In this document: positions 10,030 through 18,566 of the stretch, in pieces
Numbering within the stretch: the stretch's first letter is position 1
How the letters are laid out: each line of letters starts with the position of its first letter
Assembly (NCBI GenBank): GCA_965279255.1
Contig: OZ257146.1
Location: 1,426,001 to 1,490,000 of the forward strand
Reading direction: 5' to 3'
Length of the DNA stretch: 64,000 bases
Source: CAMFLJ01 sp965279255
Lineage (GTDB): Bacteria; Actinomycetota; Acidimicrobiia; Acidimicrobiales; Acidimicrobilacustridaceae
Made by a program: the position numbers and the translations under genes
The notes under the pieces: model-generated
What the model was told of the DNA's origin: nothing
Databases searched by the model: none
Seen by the model: only the letters and a program-made list of their open reading frames with translations

Positions 10030-11432
10030 CGGTCCTCCAGGGCAGCCCTGAGGGCGATGCCGTCGGTGGCCACGACCTCGACCGGTCGGGGCAGTTCCTC
10101 GGGCGTGGAGCCGTCGAGGAACCGACCCTGCGACAGGCAGACGTCGGGCAGCAGGTAGCGGTGGCCGGGGGGCTCGTCGGCCAGGACCCGGGTGAGGTCG
10201 GGGCCGTTGAGGAGGCCGGCGACGCCGGTGTTCCCCCCGAAGAACTGGTTCTCGACGGGGATCACGCGCACGTCGTCGCGACCGAGGCCGGCCACGAGGG
10301 GGCCGAGCACGGTGGCGCCGTAGGCCCCGGTGAGGATGCCCACCGGTGCGGTGCGGCGCGGCTTGAGCGAGACGGCGGTCGACCCACCGGAGCTCGAGGT
10401 GGAGCCGCAGGCGCCGGCGGTCGTGTCGGAGGTGCGGGGCGCCCGGTAGCCCTCGGGCGGGGCCCCGTCGACCCAGGCGAAGAAGCCGGTGGCCACGCCC
10501 GTGGGCTGGTTCACCGCGCCGGTGAACTCGAGCTCGAACGTGCGGGCCATGCCCACGCCGTCCTCGTGCATCGGGAAGCCCTCGTAGGCGTCGGGATCGG
10601 GGAAGGGCTCGTGGGCGAGCAGGTAGTACTCGTCGGCCGCGAACACGAGGCGGTGGCCGAGGGTGGCGAGGAAGACGTCCTGCCAGTCGTGCACCGCCGC
10701 CACGACCGCGGCGGCCTCGTCGACCGTGTGGGGCCGCATGGCCTCTTCGGTGTTGTAGCGGCTCACCCCGAGGGGCACCACGCAGAGGCTGGCCAGCTCG
10801 GGGAAGCGGTCGAGCACCCCGGCGAGGGTGTCGTCGAGCACGGCGCCGTCGTTGCGGCCCGGGCACACCACGATCTGGCCGTGGACCTCGATGTCGTGGT
10901 CGAGCAGGGCCCGCAGCCACCGCAGGCTCGTGGCGCCCCGTCGGTTGCGCAGCAGGTCTGAGCGCACCTCGGGGTCGGTGGCGTGGATCGAGACGTGCAG
11001 CGGCGAGATGCGCTCGGTGACGACCCGCTCGAGGTCGGCCTCGGTGAAGCGCGTGAGGGTGGTGAAGTTGCCGTAGAGGAACGACAGCCGGTAGTCGTCG
11101 TCCTTCAGGTAGAGGCTCTTCCGCATGCCGGGGGGCAGTTGGTAGATGAAGCAGAACTCGCAGTGGTTGTCGCAGGTGCGCACCTGGTCGAAGAGCGCGG
11201 AGCTGACCTCGGCCCCCAGCGGCTCCCCCGCCGCCTTGTCGACCTGGAGCTGCAGCTCGAGCCCGCCGCGGGAGACGTCGAGCACGATCTCGGCCTCGTC
11301 GGTGAGCAGCCGATACGCGATGACGTCACGCGGGACCTCGCCGTTGAGGGCGAGGATCTCGTCGCCCGGCAGCAGGCCGACCCGGTCGGCCGGTGACGCG
11401 GGCGCGACACTGACGACGCGGGGTGCAGACAT
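10026..11432 (-). CDS. DUF512 radical SAM protein with N-terminal PDZ-like domain
   Basis: 468 residues. A PDZ-like domain at 1-60 (RVVSVAPASPADRVGLLPGDEI) precedes a radical SAM core with C87-X3-C91-X2-C94 (CDNHCEFCF) and a C-terminal DUF512 region (about 230-460, including QFFGGNTGVAGLL). The family is conserved in clostridia, cyanobacteria and actinobacteria and often neighbours der, as here, which suggests a link to ribosome maturation or GTPase function. Its reaction is not established. It overlaps der by four bases and is divergent from ispH across 35 bp. Confidence 0.93.
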   Translation of the reverse strand: MSAPRVVSVAPASPADRVGLLPGDEILALNGEVPRDVIAYRLLTDEAEIVLDVSRGGLELQLQVDKAAGEPLGAEVSSALFDQVRTCDNHCEFCFIYQLPPGMRKSLYLKDDDYRLSFLYGNFTTLTRFTEADLERVVTERISPLHVSIHATDPEVRSDLLRNRRGATSLRWLRALLDHDIEVHGQIVVCPGRNDGAVLDDTLAGVLDRFPELASLCVVPLGVSRYNTEEAMRPHTVDEAAAVVAAVHDWQDVFLATLGHRLVFAADEYYLLAHEPFPDPDAYEGFPMHEDGVGMARTFELEFTGAVNQPTGVATGFFAWVDGAPPEGYRAPRTSDTTAGACGSTSSSGGSTAVSLKPRRTAPVGILTGAYGATVLGPLVAGLGRDDVRVIPVENQFFGGNTGVAGLLNGPDLTRVLADEPPGHRYLLPDVCLSQGRFLDGSTPEELPRPVEVVATDGIALRAALEDR

Positions 11433-11467
11433 GGCCCACCAGGCTACCGCCGGTAGGTTGGGAACCG

Positions 11468-12553
11468 ATGACCGAGATCGCCCCGCCCGTGGCCACCGAC
11501 CAGCCGGAAGGCCCTGACGGCAGCGCCGTCGACAAGGTGCTGCTGGCCGCCCCCCGGGGGTTCTGCGCCGGCGTGGAGATGGCGATCAAGGCCCTGGCCT
11601 GGATGGTGCGGGCCTTCGAGCCGCCGGTCTACTGCTACCACGAGATCGTGCACAACCAGCGGGTGGTGCAGCGCTTCCAGGACCTGGGCGTGATCTTCGT
11701 CGACGAGATCGACGACGTGCCGCCCGGGCGCCCGGTGATGCTGTCAGCCCACGGCTCGGCCCCCGAGGTCGTGGCCGCGGCCCAGGCCAACGGCGGCTAC
11801 GTCGTCGATGCCGTGTGCCCTCTCGTCACGAAGGTGCACCACGAGGTCAAGGTGCGCGCCGGCAAGGGCTATCGCATCGTCTACGTGGGCCACGAGGGCC
11901 ACGAGGAGGCCGTGGGCACGATGGCCGTGGCCCCCGACGCCATCCACCGCGTCGAGTCGGTCACCGAGGTCGGGCAGCTCCCCCAGTTCGACGAGCCGGT
12001 GGCGCTTCTCGCCCAGACCACCCTGAGCCACCGCGACTGGGCCGACGTGCTCGAGGCCACCCGCCAGCGCTTCCCCGAGATGTGGGTGCCCGGCCGCTCC
12101 GACCTCTGCTTCGCCACCACCAACCGGCAGTCGGCGCTGATGGAGATCGCGCCGTGCTGCGACGCCATGGTCGTGATCGGCTCGGCCAACTCGTCGAACA
12201 CGCGGGCTCTCGAGAGCCTGGCCCGCCAGGCCGGATGCCAGCGGGTGTACCGGGTGAACGGCGCCGAGGAGCTCCCCGACGACCTCAGCGGCACGGTCGG
12301 GGTGACCGCCGGGGCCTCGGCCCCCGAGGAGCTGGTCGAGTCGGTGATCGCCCGCATCGCCCCCCGCAACGGGGTCGAGGTGGTGCAGGTCACCGAGGAG
12401 GACGAGTACTTCCCGCCGCCCCGCAACCTCCGCGACCTCATCACCGCCGTCGATGCCGCCGCCACGTTTCTGCTCGGCGGCCCGGTCGACGCCCGCCCGC
12501 CGGCCGACGACCGGGCGCTGCACGCCAGCGACGTGCTCGCGTCGCTGGCCTGA
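11468..12553 (+). CDS. ispH: 4-hydroxy-3-methylbut-2-enyl diphosphate reductase
   Basis: 361 residues from ATG 11468. It performs the last step of the MEP isoprenoid pathway, reducing HMBPP to IPP and DMAPP. The three 4Fe-4S cysteines are present at C33 (GFCAG), C117 (AVCPLV) and C214 (DLCFATTNRQ). Histidines of the substrate pocket lie in EIVHN and LSAHGSAPE, and the SANSSNT phosphate-binding segment is intact. The N-terminus is about 20 residues longer than in E. coli. Divergent from the DUF512-der pair, with only 35 bp between starts. Confidence 0.97.
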   Translation: MTEIAPPVATDQPEGPDGSAVDKVLLAAPRGFCAGVEMAIKALAWMVRAFEPPVYCYHEIVHNQRVVQRFQDLGVIFVDEIDDVPPGRPVMLSAHGSAPEVVAAAQANGGYVVDAVCPLVTKVHHEVKVRAGKGYRIVYVGHEGHEEAVGTMAVAPDAIHRVESVTEVGQLPQFDEPVALLAQTTLSHRDWADVLEATRQRFPEMWVPGRSDLCFATTNRQSALMEIAPCCDAMVVIGSANSSNTRALESLARQAGCQRVYRVNGAEELPDDLSGTVGVTAGASAPEELVESVIARIAPRNGVEVVQVTEEDEYFPPPRNLRDLITAVDAAATFLLGGPVDARPPADDRALHASDVLASLA

Positions 12554-12616
12554 GCCCGCCCCTCGGACCGCTCAGACCTCCCGGACGCCGGGCCGGCGGC
12601 CACTAGCGTCGGGCCC

Positions 12617-13027
12617 GTGCTGAGCGTCTCGTGGACCACCATCCGACTCTTCCTCCACGTGCTGGGGGCCACGGTCTGGGTGGGTGGCCAGCTCACCCTG
12701 GCCGGCCTGGTGCCGACGCTGCGGTCGATCAGCCCCGACGGCCCCCGCCTGGCTGCCCGCCGGTTCAACGTGCTGGCGTGGTCGGCGTTCGGGCTGCTCG
12801 TCGTGACGGGCATCTGGAACCTGCTGGCGGTGCAGGTCGGCGACAAGACCACCGCCTGGCAGGCCACCCTGGGGCTCAAGCTCCTGCTGGTGGCCGTGTC
12901 GGGCATCGGGGCCGCGTTCCACGCCGGGGCCCGCTCCAAGCTGGTGCTCGCCGCGGGCGGCGCGGCGGCCCTGATCGGTGGCCTGGCCGCGGTCTTCCTC
13001 GGCCTCCAGCTCTCCGGCGCCACCTGA
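12617..13027 (+). CDS. CopD-like small integral membrane protein
   Basis: 136 residues from GTG 12617. Four predicted transmembrane helices (about 8-28, 52-70, 85-103 and 110-130). The first carries FLHVLGATVWVGGQL, a His/Trp-rich pattern typical of the CopD/DUF2269 family of copper-resistance and heme-linked membrane proteins. The role is uncertain; a metal or heme link is family knowledge only. No copA or csoR lies nearby. Two copies of the TGGCTCA hairpin element begin 17 bp after its stop. Confidence 0.75.
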   Translation: MLSVSWTTIRLFLHVLGATVWVGGQLTLAGLVPTLRSISPDGPRLAARRFNVLAWSAFGLLVVTGIWNLLAVQVGDKTTAWQATLGLKLLLVAVSGIGAAFHAGARSKLVLAAGGAAALIGGLAAVFLGLQLSGAT

Positions 13028-13043
13028 CCCCCTCCGATCCCCC

Positions 13044-13152
13044 AAAGGTGGCTCACCTCCTTCGGCGGGCTGTATCTGGTGAGCCACCTTTCGAGAAGGA
13101 GACCAAGAGTGGCTCACCTGCTGCGGCCGGCTGTATCTGGTGAGCCAGCTTT
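13044..13152. repeat. TGGCTCA-type intergenic inverted repeat, two tandem copies (class I loop)
   Basis: Copy 1 (13044-13091) has perfect 14-bp arms AAAGGTGGCTCACC / GGTGAGCCACCTTT around a 20-base centre. Copy 2 (arms 13110-13118 and 13139-13147) has 9-bp arms TGGCTCACC / GGTGAGCCA and also a 20-base centre. The centres share the 3' portion GGCTGTATCT. The copies are offset by 61 bp. The block lies between the CopD-like gene and the HD gene, both plus strand. It may act as a 3'-end hairpin or protein-binding site; function unknown. Confidence 0.9.
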
Positions 13153-13198
13153 CGGGGTGAGCGGTGCGTGACGGGCGGCACGCGGGCAGACTTGGGCC

Positions 13199-13753
13199 AT
13201 GCCCGCGACCTTCACCCGCATGGACGAGTCGACCCTCGACGACTGGATGGAGATCGGCGCCCAGACGTCGGCCAACCAGGGTCGGGTCGCCGACCGGATG
13301 CTCGACCTGCTCCGCTCCCTCTCCGACATCACCGACGGCTTCGCCACCGACCAGCTCACCCACTGCCTGCAGACGGCCACCATGGCCGAGCGGGCCGGGG
13401 CCGACGACGAGGTCGTCTTCGCCGCGCTGCTCCACGACGTGGGCAAGGCCATCAGCGTGCCCAACCACCCGGCGATCTCTGCGGAGATGATCAAGCCCTA
13501 CGTGCGGCCCGAGGTCTACGAGATGATCCGGGTGCACCAGGACTTCCAGGGCCGCCACTACTACGCCCACTTCGGCGGGAACCCCGACGCCCGCGAGACC
13601 CACCGCGACGAGCTCACCGCCGACGAGTGGGTGCTGGCCGAGCGCTTCGCCGACGAGTGGGACCAGAAGGCCTTCGACCCCGCCTACGACACCCTGCCCC
13701 TCGAGCACTTCGAGCCGCTGGTGCGGAAGGTCACCGCCAAGGCGCGCATGTAG
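13199..13753 (+). CDS. HD-domain protein, possibly a diiron oxygenase of the PhnZ type
   Basis: 184 residues from ATG 13199. The HD signature reads H55 (DQLTHCLQTA), ALLHDVGK with H79-D80, and later histidines in MIRVHQDFQGRHYYAH. The phrase LQTATMAERAGADDEVV followed by ALLHDVGK resembles mixed-valent diiron HD oxygenases (PhnZ, myo-inositol oxygenase relatives) more than classic nucleotide phosphohydrolases. That assignment is inference. It follows the tandem hairpin block and stands alone. No phosphonate genes are nearby, so the substrate is open. Confidence 0.7.
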   Translation: MPATFTRMDESTLDDWMEIGAQTSANQGRVADRMLDLLRSLSDITDGFATDQLTHCLQTATMAERAGADDEVVFAALLHDVGKAISVPNHPAISAEMIKPYVRPEVYEMIRVHQDFQGRHYYAHFGGNPDARETHRDELTADEWVLAERFADEWDQKAFDPAYDTLPLEHFEPLVRKVTAKARM

Positions 13754-13826
13754 CCGCGGGCCCTTCGCAGGGCGCGCGACGGTTTCCCGGGCAACCTTCT
13801 CCGACCGGGGCTACCTTGTGCACCGC

Positions 13827-13840
13827 GTGACGCATGTCAC
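13827..13840. promoter_or_regulatory. Possible CRP/FNR-type operator
   Basis: GTGA-N6-TCAC, perfectly symmetric, 76 bp upstream of the ATG at 13916. It matches the inner bases of the CRP family consensus. A short GC hairpin (AGAGCGGC/GCCGCTCT, 13852-13869) lies between it and the start. No regulator gene is linked, and a 14-bp half-specified palindrome can occur by chance. Confidence 0.3.
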
Positions 13841-13915
13841 GTATGTCCACGAGAGCGGCGGGCCGCTCTTCGTATGGTCCCAACTCGGTGGATGTCGATA
13901 AAGGGAGAAGGACAG

Positions 13916-14545
13916 ATGTTCCTCTACTCGCGCGGGCTCACCCTCGGTGGAAGCCCGAGACAGGCCCTCCCCTGGGCGTCCCAGATCACCGACTACGTCA
14001 ACGCCAACAGCGCCCTCGACGTGTCGCTCTGGAACGCCGACTTCGGCCAGCCGGTCGGCACCGTCGTGTGGAACTGCATGGTCGAGAGCCAGGCCGCGCT
14101 CGCCGAGGCCGCGATGAGCCTCGCCGGCCAGGACGGTTACCTCGACCTCGTCGAAGCCGCCGCCGACCTGGTGCTCGCTCCGGCCGAGGACCAGCTCGCC
14201 AGCCTCGTCCACGGCGAGGTCACCGAGCCGCCGGCGCTCGGCTCCGTCGCCCTCGTCACCGAGGCGACCGCCGTCGTGGATCGCATCGGCGACACCCTCG
14301 CGTGGTCGGTCGACATCGCCCAGCACGTACAGAGCGTCACCGGCAACCCGGTCTCTGTGTGGTCGAACCTCTACGGGCAGATGGGCCGCATGGCGTTCAT
14401 CTCGGTCGTCCCCGACATGGCGACGATGGACGCCGGGCAGGTGGCCACCAACGCCGATACGGGCTACTTCGACCGCCTGGCCAAGTCGGCCGGGCTGTGG
14501 GTCGACGCCAGCGGGCACGTCGCCCGCTACACCCGCGTGGGCTGA
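13916..14545 (+). CDS. Hypothetical protein, family not recognised
   Basis: 209 residues from ATG 13916, with a strong ribosome site (GGGAGAAGGA). No signal peptide or membrane helix. The sequence alternates predicted strands and helices in two similar halves (LDVSLWNADFGQPVGTVVWN, then NPVSVWSNLYGQMGRMAFIS), which suggests a duplicated alpha+beta (ferredoxin-like or NIPSNAP-like) fold. That is a guess from pattern. Upstream 13754-13915 carries a GTGA-N6-TCAC palindrome, and a convergent terminator follows. Codon use matches the neighbours. Confidence 0.65.
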   Translation: MFLYSRGLTLGGSPRQALPWASQITDYVNANSALDVSLWNADFGQPVGTVVWNCMVESQAALAEAAMSLAGQDGYLDLVEAAADLVLAPAEDQLASLVHGEVTEPPALGSVALVTEATAVVDRIGDTLAWSVDIAQHVQSVTGNPVSVWSNLYGQMGRMAFISVVPDMATMDAGQVATNADTGYFDRLAKSAGLWVDASGHVARYTRVG

Positions 14546-14558
14546 GGCCGGACGCGCA

Positions 14559-14601
14559 CCTGCCCGCGATCCGGCGCCGAGGCGTACGGGTCGCGGGCAG
14601 G
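14559..14601. terminator. Bidirectional hairpin between convergent genes
   Basis: Perfect 11-bp arms CCTGCCCGCGA / TCGCGGGCAGG with a 21-base loop, between the stop at 14545 (+) and the stop at 14632 (-). Similar in layout to the TGGCTCA elements but unrelated in sequence. Confidence 0.55.
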
Positions 14602-14631
14602 ACCGCGAGCGGAGTGGGCCGACGGGCCCGG

Positions 14632-15834
14632 TCAGGCCCTGGCCAGATCGAGGCCGAACCAGTCGATCGCGTTGTTGCGGGCGATCTTGTTCACCATCTC
14701 CTGGTCGAGGTCGCCGAACAGCTTCTCGGCGACGGTCAGGGTGTTCGGGAACGTGCCGTCCTGATGGGGGTAGTCGGTCTCGAACATGATGTTGTCGCGA
14801 CCGACCTCGTCGAGCAGCTTCAGCCCGATCGGGTCCTTGAAGAAGCAGCTCGCCACCTGGCGGTAGTAGTAGGTCGAGGGCGGCTCCGGCGACGCCGCGT
14901 CGCCGAGCGACCAGCGGTGGGTCTCCCAGACGTCGTCGATGCGGTCGAGCACGAACGGGATCCACCCGATCTGGGCCTCGGCGTAGAAGAGCTTCAGCGT
15001 CGGGAACCTCATGAGGACCGGCGACAGCAGGAAGTCGATCATCGAGGCTGCGGAGTTCATGAAGATCGACGACGCGCCCACGGCTGTGGGTGCGTCGCTG
15101 CTGGTCTGGGTGGTGCGGGTTCCGGAGCCGATGTGCATGGAGACGACCGTGCGGGTGTCGGCGCAGGCGGCGAAGAACGGGTCCCAGTAGCCGGAGTGGA
15201 TGCTGGGGAGCCCCAGCCACGCCGGGCACTCGGAGAAGGCCACGGCCTTCACCCCGCGGGCGGCGTTGCGGTTCACCTCGGCGACCGCGAGGTCGACGTC
15301 CCACAGCGGGACGATGCACACCGGCACGAGGCGGCCGCCGCTGCCGGCGCACCACTCGTCGACCATGAAGTCGTTGTAGGCCTCGACGCAGAGGAGGGCG
15401 ACCTCCTTGTCGGAGGCCCGCAGGAAGATCTGGCCGGCGAAGCGCGGGTAGTTCGGGAAGCAGAGCGACGCCTCGATGTGGTTGGCCGTCATGTCCTTCA
15501 ACCGCTCGGCGGGCTGCCAGCACCCGGGTCGCATCTCGTCGAAGCCGACGGCGTCCATCGTGACCTCGTCGGCCGAGTAGCCGGCGGCGGCGATGGCCCG
15601 CTTGATCGAGTACCAGTGCTCCTCGTAGCGCCACCAGGGCACGACCCTGCCCTCCTCGGCGGGCGATTCGATGTACATGGCGCCGTCGACGATGGGGGTT
15701 CCCGCGATGGGCGCCATCACGATGTGCGGGCCCTTGTCCCGGAGCCTTTCCGGGAGGCGGGAGGTCCAGAGGTCGGCCGGCTCGACCAGGTGGTCGTCGA
15801 CGCTGATGATCTGCGGGATGGTGCTGGTGGTCAT
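14632..15834 (-). CDS. Amidohydrolase family 2 (ACMSD-like) protein
   Basis: 400 residues from ATG 15834. The TIM-barrel fold of PF04909-type decarboxylases/hydrolases is indicated by ISVDDHLVEPADLW at the N-terminus (metal-site His, then Glu), VVSMHIGSG (about 230), LFYAEAQIGWIPF (about 290) and FETDYPHQDGTFPN with the C-terminal Asp. It is 30 bp upstream of the P450 in the same direction, although as the last gene transcribed. Relatives decarboxylate aromatic or ring-cleavage acids, but many members are uncharacterised. It is one of five paralogues in this window. Confidence 0.85.
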   Translation of the reverse strand: MTTSTIPQIISVDDHLVEPADLWTSRLPERLRDKGPHIVMAPIAGTPIVDGAMYIESPAEEGRVVPWWRYEEHWYSIKRAIAAAGYSADEVTMDAVGFDEMRPGCWQPAERLKDMTANHIEASLCFPNYPRFAGQIFLRASDKEVALLCVEAYNDFMVDEWCAGSGGRLVPVCIVPLWDVDLAVAEVNRNAARGVKAVAFSECPAWLGLPSIHSGYWDPFFAACADTRTVVSMHIGSGTRTTQTSSDAPTAVGASSIFMNSAASMIDFLLSPVLMRFPTLKLFYAEAQIGWIPFVLDRIDDVWETHRWSLGDAASPEPPSTYYYRQVASCFFKDPIGLKLLDEVGRDNIMFETDYPHQDGTFPNTLTVAEKLFGDLDQEMVNKIARNNAIDWFGLDLARA

Positions 15835-15863
15835 CGGGGAGGTCCTCTCGGTGGAGCGGATGA

Positions 15864-17063
15864 TCAGGCGTGCAGGGGTCGGATGGGCAGGGCGCCGAGG
15901 CCGCGGACGTTGCCGGAGCGGAGCCGGACGATGCCGGGCTCGTCGAGCTCCCAGTCGGGGAAGCGGGCGAGGAGCTCCTCGAAGGCGACCTTGGTCTCCA
16001 TGCGGGCGAGGTTCGCCCCCAGGCACAGGTGCACGCCGAAGCCGAAGCTCAGGGGCCGGGCGTTCTGCCGGTCGAGGTCGAACCGCTCGGGGTGCTCGTA
16101 CACCCGGGGGTCGTGGTTGGCGGCGCCGGTCACGAGGATGACCCGCTGGTCGGCCGGGATGGTCACCCCATGCCACTCGGTGGCCTCGGTCGACCAGCGC
16201 CCCTGGTAGTGCGACGGGGCGTCCCAGCGGAGCATCTCCTCCACCGCGGTCGGGATGAGCGCCGGGTCGGCCACGAGGCGACGACGGGCGTCGGGGGTCC
16301 AGGTGAGGGCGACGATGCCGTTGGGGATGAGGCGGGCCACCGTCTCGTGGCCGGCGAAGGCCAGCTCGAGGAAGCGGGTGGCGAGCTCCTCCTCGGTGAG
16401 GAAGTGCTCGGACCCGTCACCGTCGACGACGGGGCTGTTGACCAGGAGGTCGAAGACGCCGTCGACGGGGTTTCGCTTGTGCTCGACGACCATCTCGTAC
16501 ATCAGGACGCCGAGCTCGATCTGGGCGGTGACGGCGTCGTCGGTCGGCGTGCCGTCCTCGTTCCGGGCGACGATCCGGTCGGAGGCCTCGTGGATCGGCA
16601 TGCGCCGGTCCTCGGGGATGCCGAGCAGCTCGGCCGCGACCCGCAGCGGCAGCTGCACCGAGAACTCCTCGATCACGTCGAAGGTGTCCCGCCCGCGGAG
16701 GCCGTCGAGCAGCTCGCAGGCGACCCGGCGGATGTACGGCTCCAGGCCCGAGACGTACTTCGGCGTGAAGACCCGACTGACGACCTTGCGGTGCCACTCG
16801 TGCTCGGGCGGGTCCTTCAGGATGAGGAGCGGCTGCCCCTGCTCCACCCCCTCGAGGGTGACCCCGTGTGACGACACGAAGGTCAACGGGGCGAGCGAGG
16901 CGGCGAGCACGTCGGCGTGGCGCGACAGCGCCCAGAAGCCGTGGGTCTCGTTGTAGAAGACCGGCGCCTCCTCACGGAGCCGCTCGTAGGTCGGGTAGGG
17001 GTTGTGCTGGATCTCCCACGAGAAGGGGTCGTAGACCAGCGGCCCGTGCTCGGTGACGGTCAT
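15864..17063 (-). CDS. Cytochrome P450
   Basis: 399 residues from ATG 17063, typical of soluble bacterial P450s. The I-helix oxygen-activation motif AGHET is at 237-241, the K-helix EEMLR at 285-289, and the heme loop FGFGVHLCLG supplies the cysteine ligand C357. It hydroxylates an unknown, probably hydrophobic, substrate with electrons from a separate ferredoxin. No ferredoxin gene is adjacent. It lies 11 bp from the upstream amidohydrolase and 29 bp from the downstream one, so the three form an operon (18364 to 14632). Confidence 0.95.
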   Translation of the reverse strand: MTVTEHGPLVYDPFSWEIQHNPYPTYERLREEAPVFYNETHGFWALSRHADVLAASLAPLTFVSSHGVTLEGVEQGQPLLILKDPPEHEWHRKVVSRVFTPKYVSGLEPYIRRVACELLDGLRGRDTFDVIEEFSVQLPLRVAAELLGIPEDRRMPIHEASDRIVARNEDGTPTDDAVTAQIELGVLMYEMVVEHKRNPVDGVFDLLVNSPVVDGDGSEHFLTEEELATRFLELAFAGHETVARLIPNGIVALTWTPDARRRLVADPALIPTAVEEMLRWDAPSHYQGRWSTEATEWHGVTIPADQRVILVTGAANHDPRVYEHPERFDLDRQNARPLSFGFGVHLCLGANLARMETKVAFEELLARFPDWELDEPGIVRLRSGNVRGLGALPIRPLHA

Positions 17064-17074
17064 GGCTCGCTGCG

Positions 17075-18364
17075 TCAGGCCGTGGCGTTGGCGGCGAGCT
17101 TGCCGAGGTCGATGCCGATCGACTTCGAGTGGTGGCGGCCCTGGTCGTAGGACCTCTCGCTCACGTCGTGGCCCGCCACCTCGGACCGGAGGGCGGCGAC
17201 GGTCGAGGAGCCCTCCGAGCGGTGCTGGAACGGGTCCCACGAGTACCAGCGCATGGCGTTGCGCCAGGCGATCTTCTCGATCTCCTCGTCGGTCACGCCG
17301 GCGGCGGCGCACTGCTCCAGCAGGTCCTCACCCGGAACCGGCCAGGAGGCGTCGGAGTGCGGGTAGTCCATCTCCCAGCAGATGTTGTCGACGCCGATCT
17401 TGTGGCGGAGCTCGACGCCCACCGGGTCGTTGATGAAGCAGGTCAGGAACTGGCGCTTGAACACGTCGCTCGGGAGCCCGTCGCCGAAGTTCTGGCCGGT
17501 CCAGAGGTGGTGGTACTCGTAGGTGCGGTCGCAGCGCTCGAGGAAGTACGGGATCCACCCGATGCCGCCCTCGGTCAGGGCGATCTTCAGGTCCGGGAAC
17601 TGCCGGGGGATGTTCGACCACAGCAGGTCGGCCGCCGCCTGGCAGATGTTCATCGGCTGCAGGGTGATCATCACGTCGACGGGGGCGTTGCCGGCGGGCA
17701 CGACGAGCTGACCCGACGAGCCGAGGTGGATCGACACCACGACGTCGAGGTCGGAGCAGACCTCCCACAGAGGGTCCCAGTAGCCCTCGTGGAAGCTCGG
17801 GAAGCCGAGCGCGGCGGGGTTCTCGGTGAAGGTGATCGAGTGGCAGCCCTTGGCGGCGGTGCGGCGCACCTCGGCGACGCACAGGTCGATGTCCCAGAGC
17901 GGGGTGATGGCCATCGGGATCATGCGGTCGGGGTAGGACCCGCACCACTCGTCGATGTGCCAGTCGTTGTAGGCCCGGAGCACCGCGAGGGCGAGGTCCT
18001 TGTCGGGGCTGTTGGCGAAGAGCCGCCCGGAGAACGAGGGGAAGCTCGGGAAGTTCATCGAGCCGAGCACCCCGGCGGCGCTCATGTCCTTCACCCGCTC
18101 GTCGATCTGCCAGGTGCCGACCCGGATCTCCTCGAAGGCGGTGGGCTCCACGCCGAACTCGCTGCGGGGCTTGCCGGCCACGGCGTTCAGGCCGATGTTG
18201 GGGATGACGGTGTCGTTGTAGACCCACACGTCGTCGCCCTCGGAGGTGCGCACGACCTTCGGTGCCCGGTCCCGGTACGCCTCGGGGATGTGGGCGTCGA
18301 ACAGGGTTGGCGGCTCGACCACGTGGTCGTCGATGCTGATGAGGATCAGGTCGTCGAGGTTCAC
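17075..18364 (-). CDS. Amidohydrolase family 2 (ACMSD-like) protein
   Basis: 429 residues, first gene of the three-gene minus-strand operon with the P450. Family landmarks: ISIDDHVVEPPTLFDAHIPE, VVSIHLGSSG, IALTEGGIGWIPY and WEMDYPHSDASWP. An extra C-terminal tail of about 45 residues (from WDPFQHRSEG on) is not seen in the neighbouring paralogue. Conserved INDPVGVELRHKIGVDNI precedes the catalytic Asp segment. It probably acts as a hydrolase or decarboxylase on a product of the same pathway as the P450. The substrate is unknown. Confidence 0.85.
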   Translation of the reverse strand: MNLDDLILISIDDHVVEPPTLFDAHIPEAYRDRAPKVVRTSEGDDVWVYNDTVIPNIGLNAVAGKPRSEFGVEPTAFEEIRVGTWQIDERVKDMSAAGVLGSMNFPSFPSFSGRLFANSPDKDLALAVLRAYNDWHIDEWCGSYPDRMIPMAITPLWDIDLCVAEVRRTAAKGCHSITFTENPAALGFPSFHEGYWDPLWEVCSDLDVVVSIHLGSSGQLVVPAGNAPVDVMITLQPMNICQAAADLLWSNIPRQFPDLKIALTEGGIGWIPYFLERCDRTYEYHHLWTGQNFGDGLPSDVFKRQFLTCFINDPVGVELRHKIGVDNICWEMDYPHSDASWPVPGEDLLEQCAAAGVTDEEIEKIAWRNAMRWYSWDPFQHRSEGSSTVAALRSEVAGHDVSERSYDQGRHHSKSIGIDLGKLAANATA

Positions 18365-18474
18365 TCGAGGCCCCCCAGTCGGGCTCCGGCCGCCGGGTCG
18401 GCGACACGTTGGATCCGACGATGGGGGACGCCGCCCGCAACGGTCAGGGACTTAGGTCCCGGGCCTCTGGGGCA

Positions 18475-18505
18475 CCTCGTATATTTTAGATGCGGGTTCT
18501 ACCCC
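18475..18505 (-). promoter_or_regulatory. Candidate promoter/operator upstream of the amidohydrolase-P450 operon
   Basis: An AT-rich island in very GC-rich DNA, reading CATCTAAAATATACGAG on the minus strand about 115-125 bp upstream of ATG 18364. It overlaps a TAGA-N7-TCTA palindrome (18487-18501); the TAGAAC half resembles a KstR half-site, but the other half does not. Promoter identity is inference. The rest of 18365-18566 shows no gene. Confidence 0.35.
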
Positions 18506-18566
18506 GGGCGTCCGGCGGCCAACCGAGGGTGTCGGTGGGCCCGACCGGAACCGGTGGCAGCAGGGC

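Noticed and set aside
7498..10158. Long plus-strand open frame (886 codons)
   Set aside because: It is opposite the PP2C and der genes, whose products have complete motifs; composition is typical of a high-GC shadow.
13044..13152. Possible integron attC sites
   Set aside because: The symmetric arms lack the conserved core sites, and no integrase or cassette array is present.
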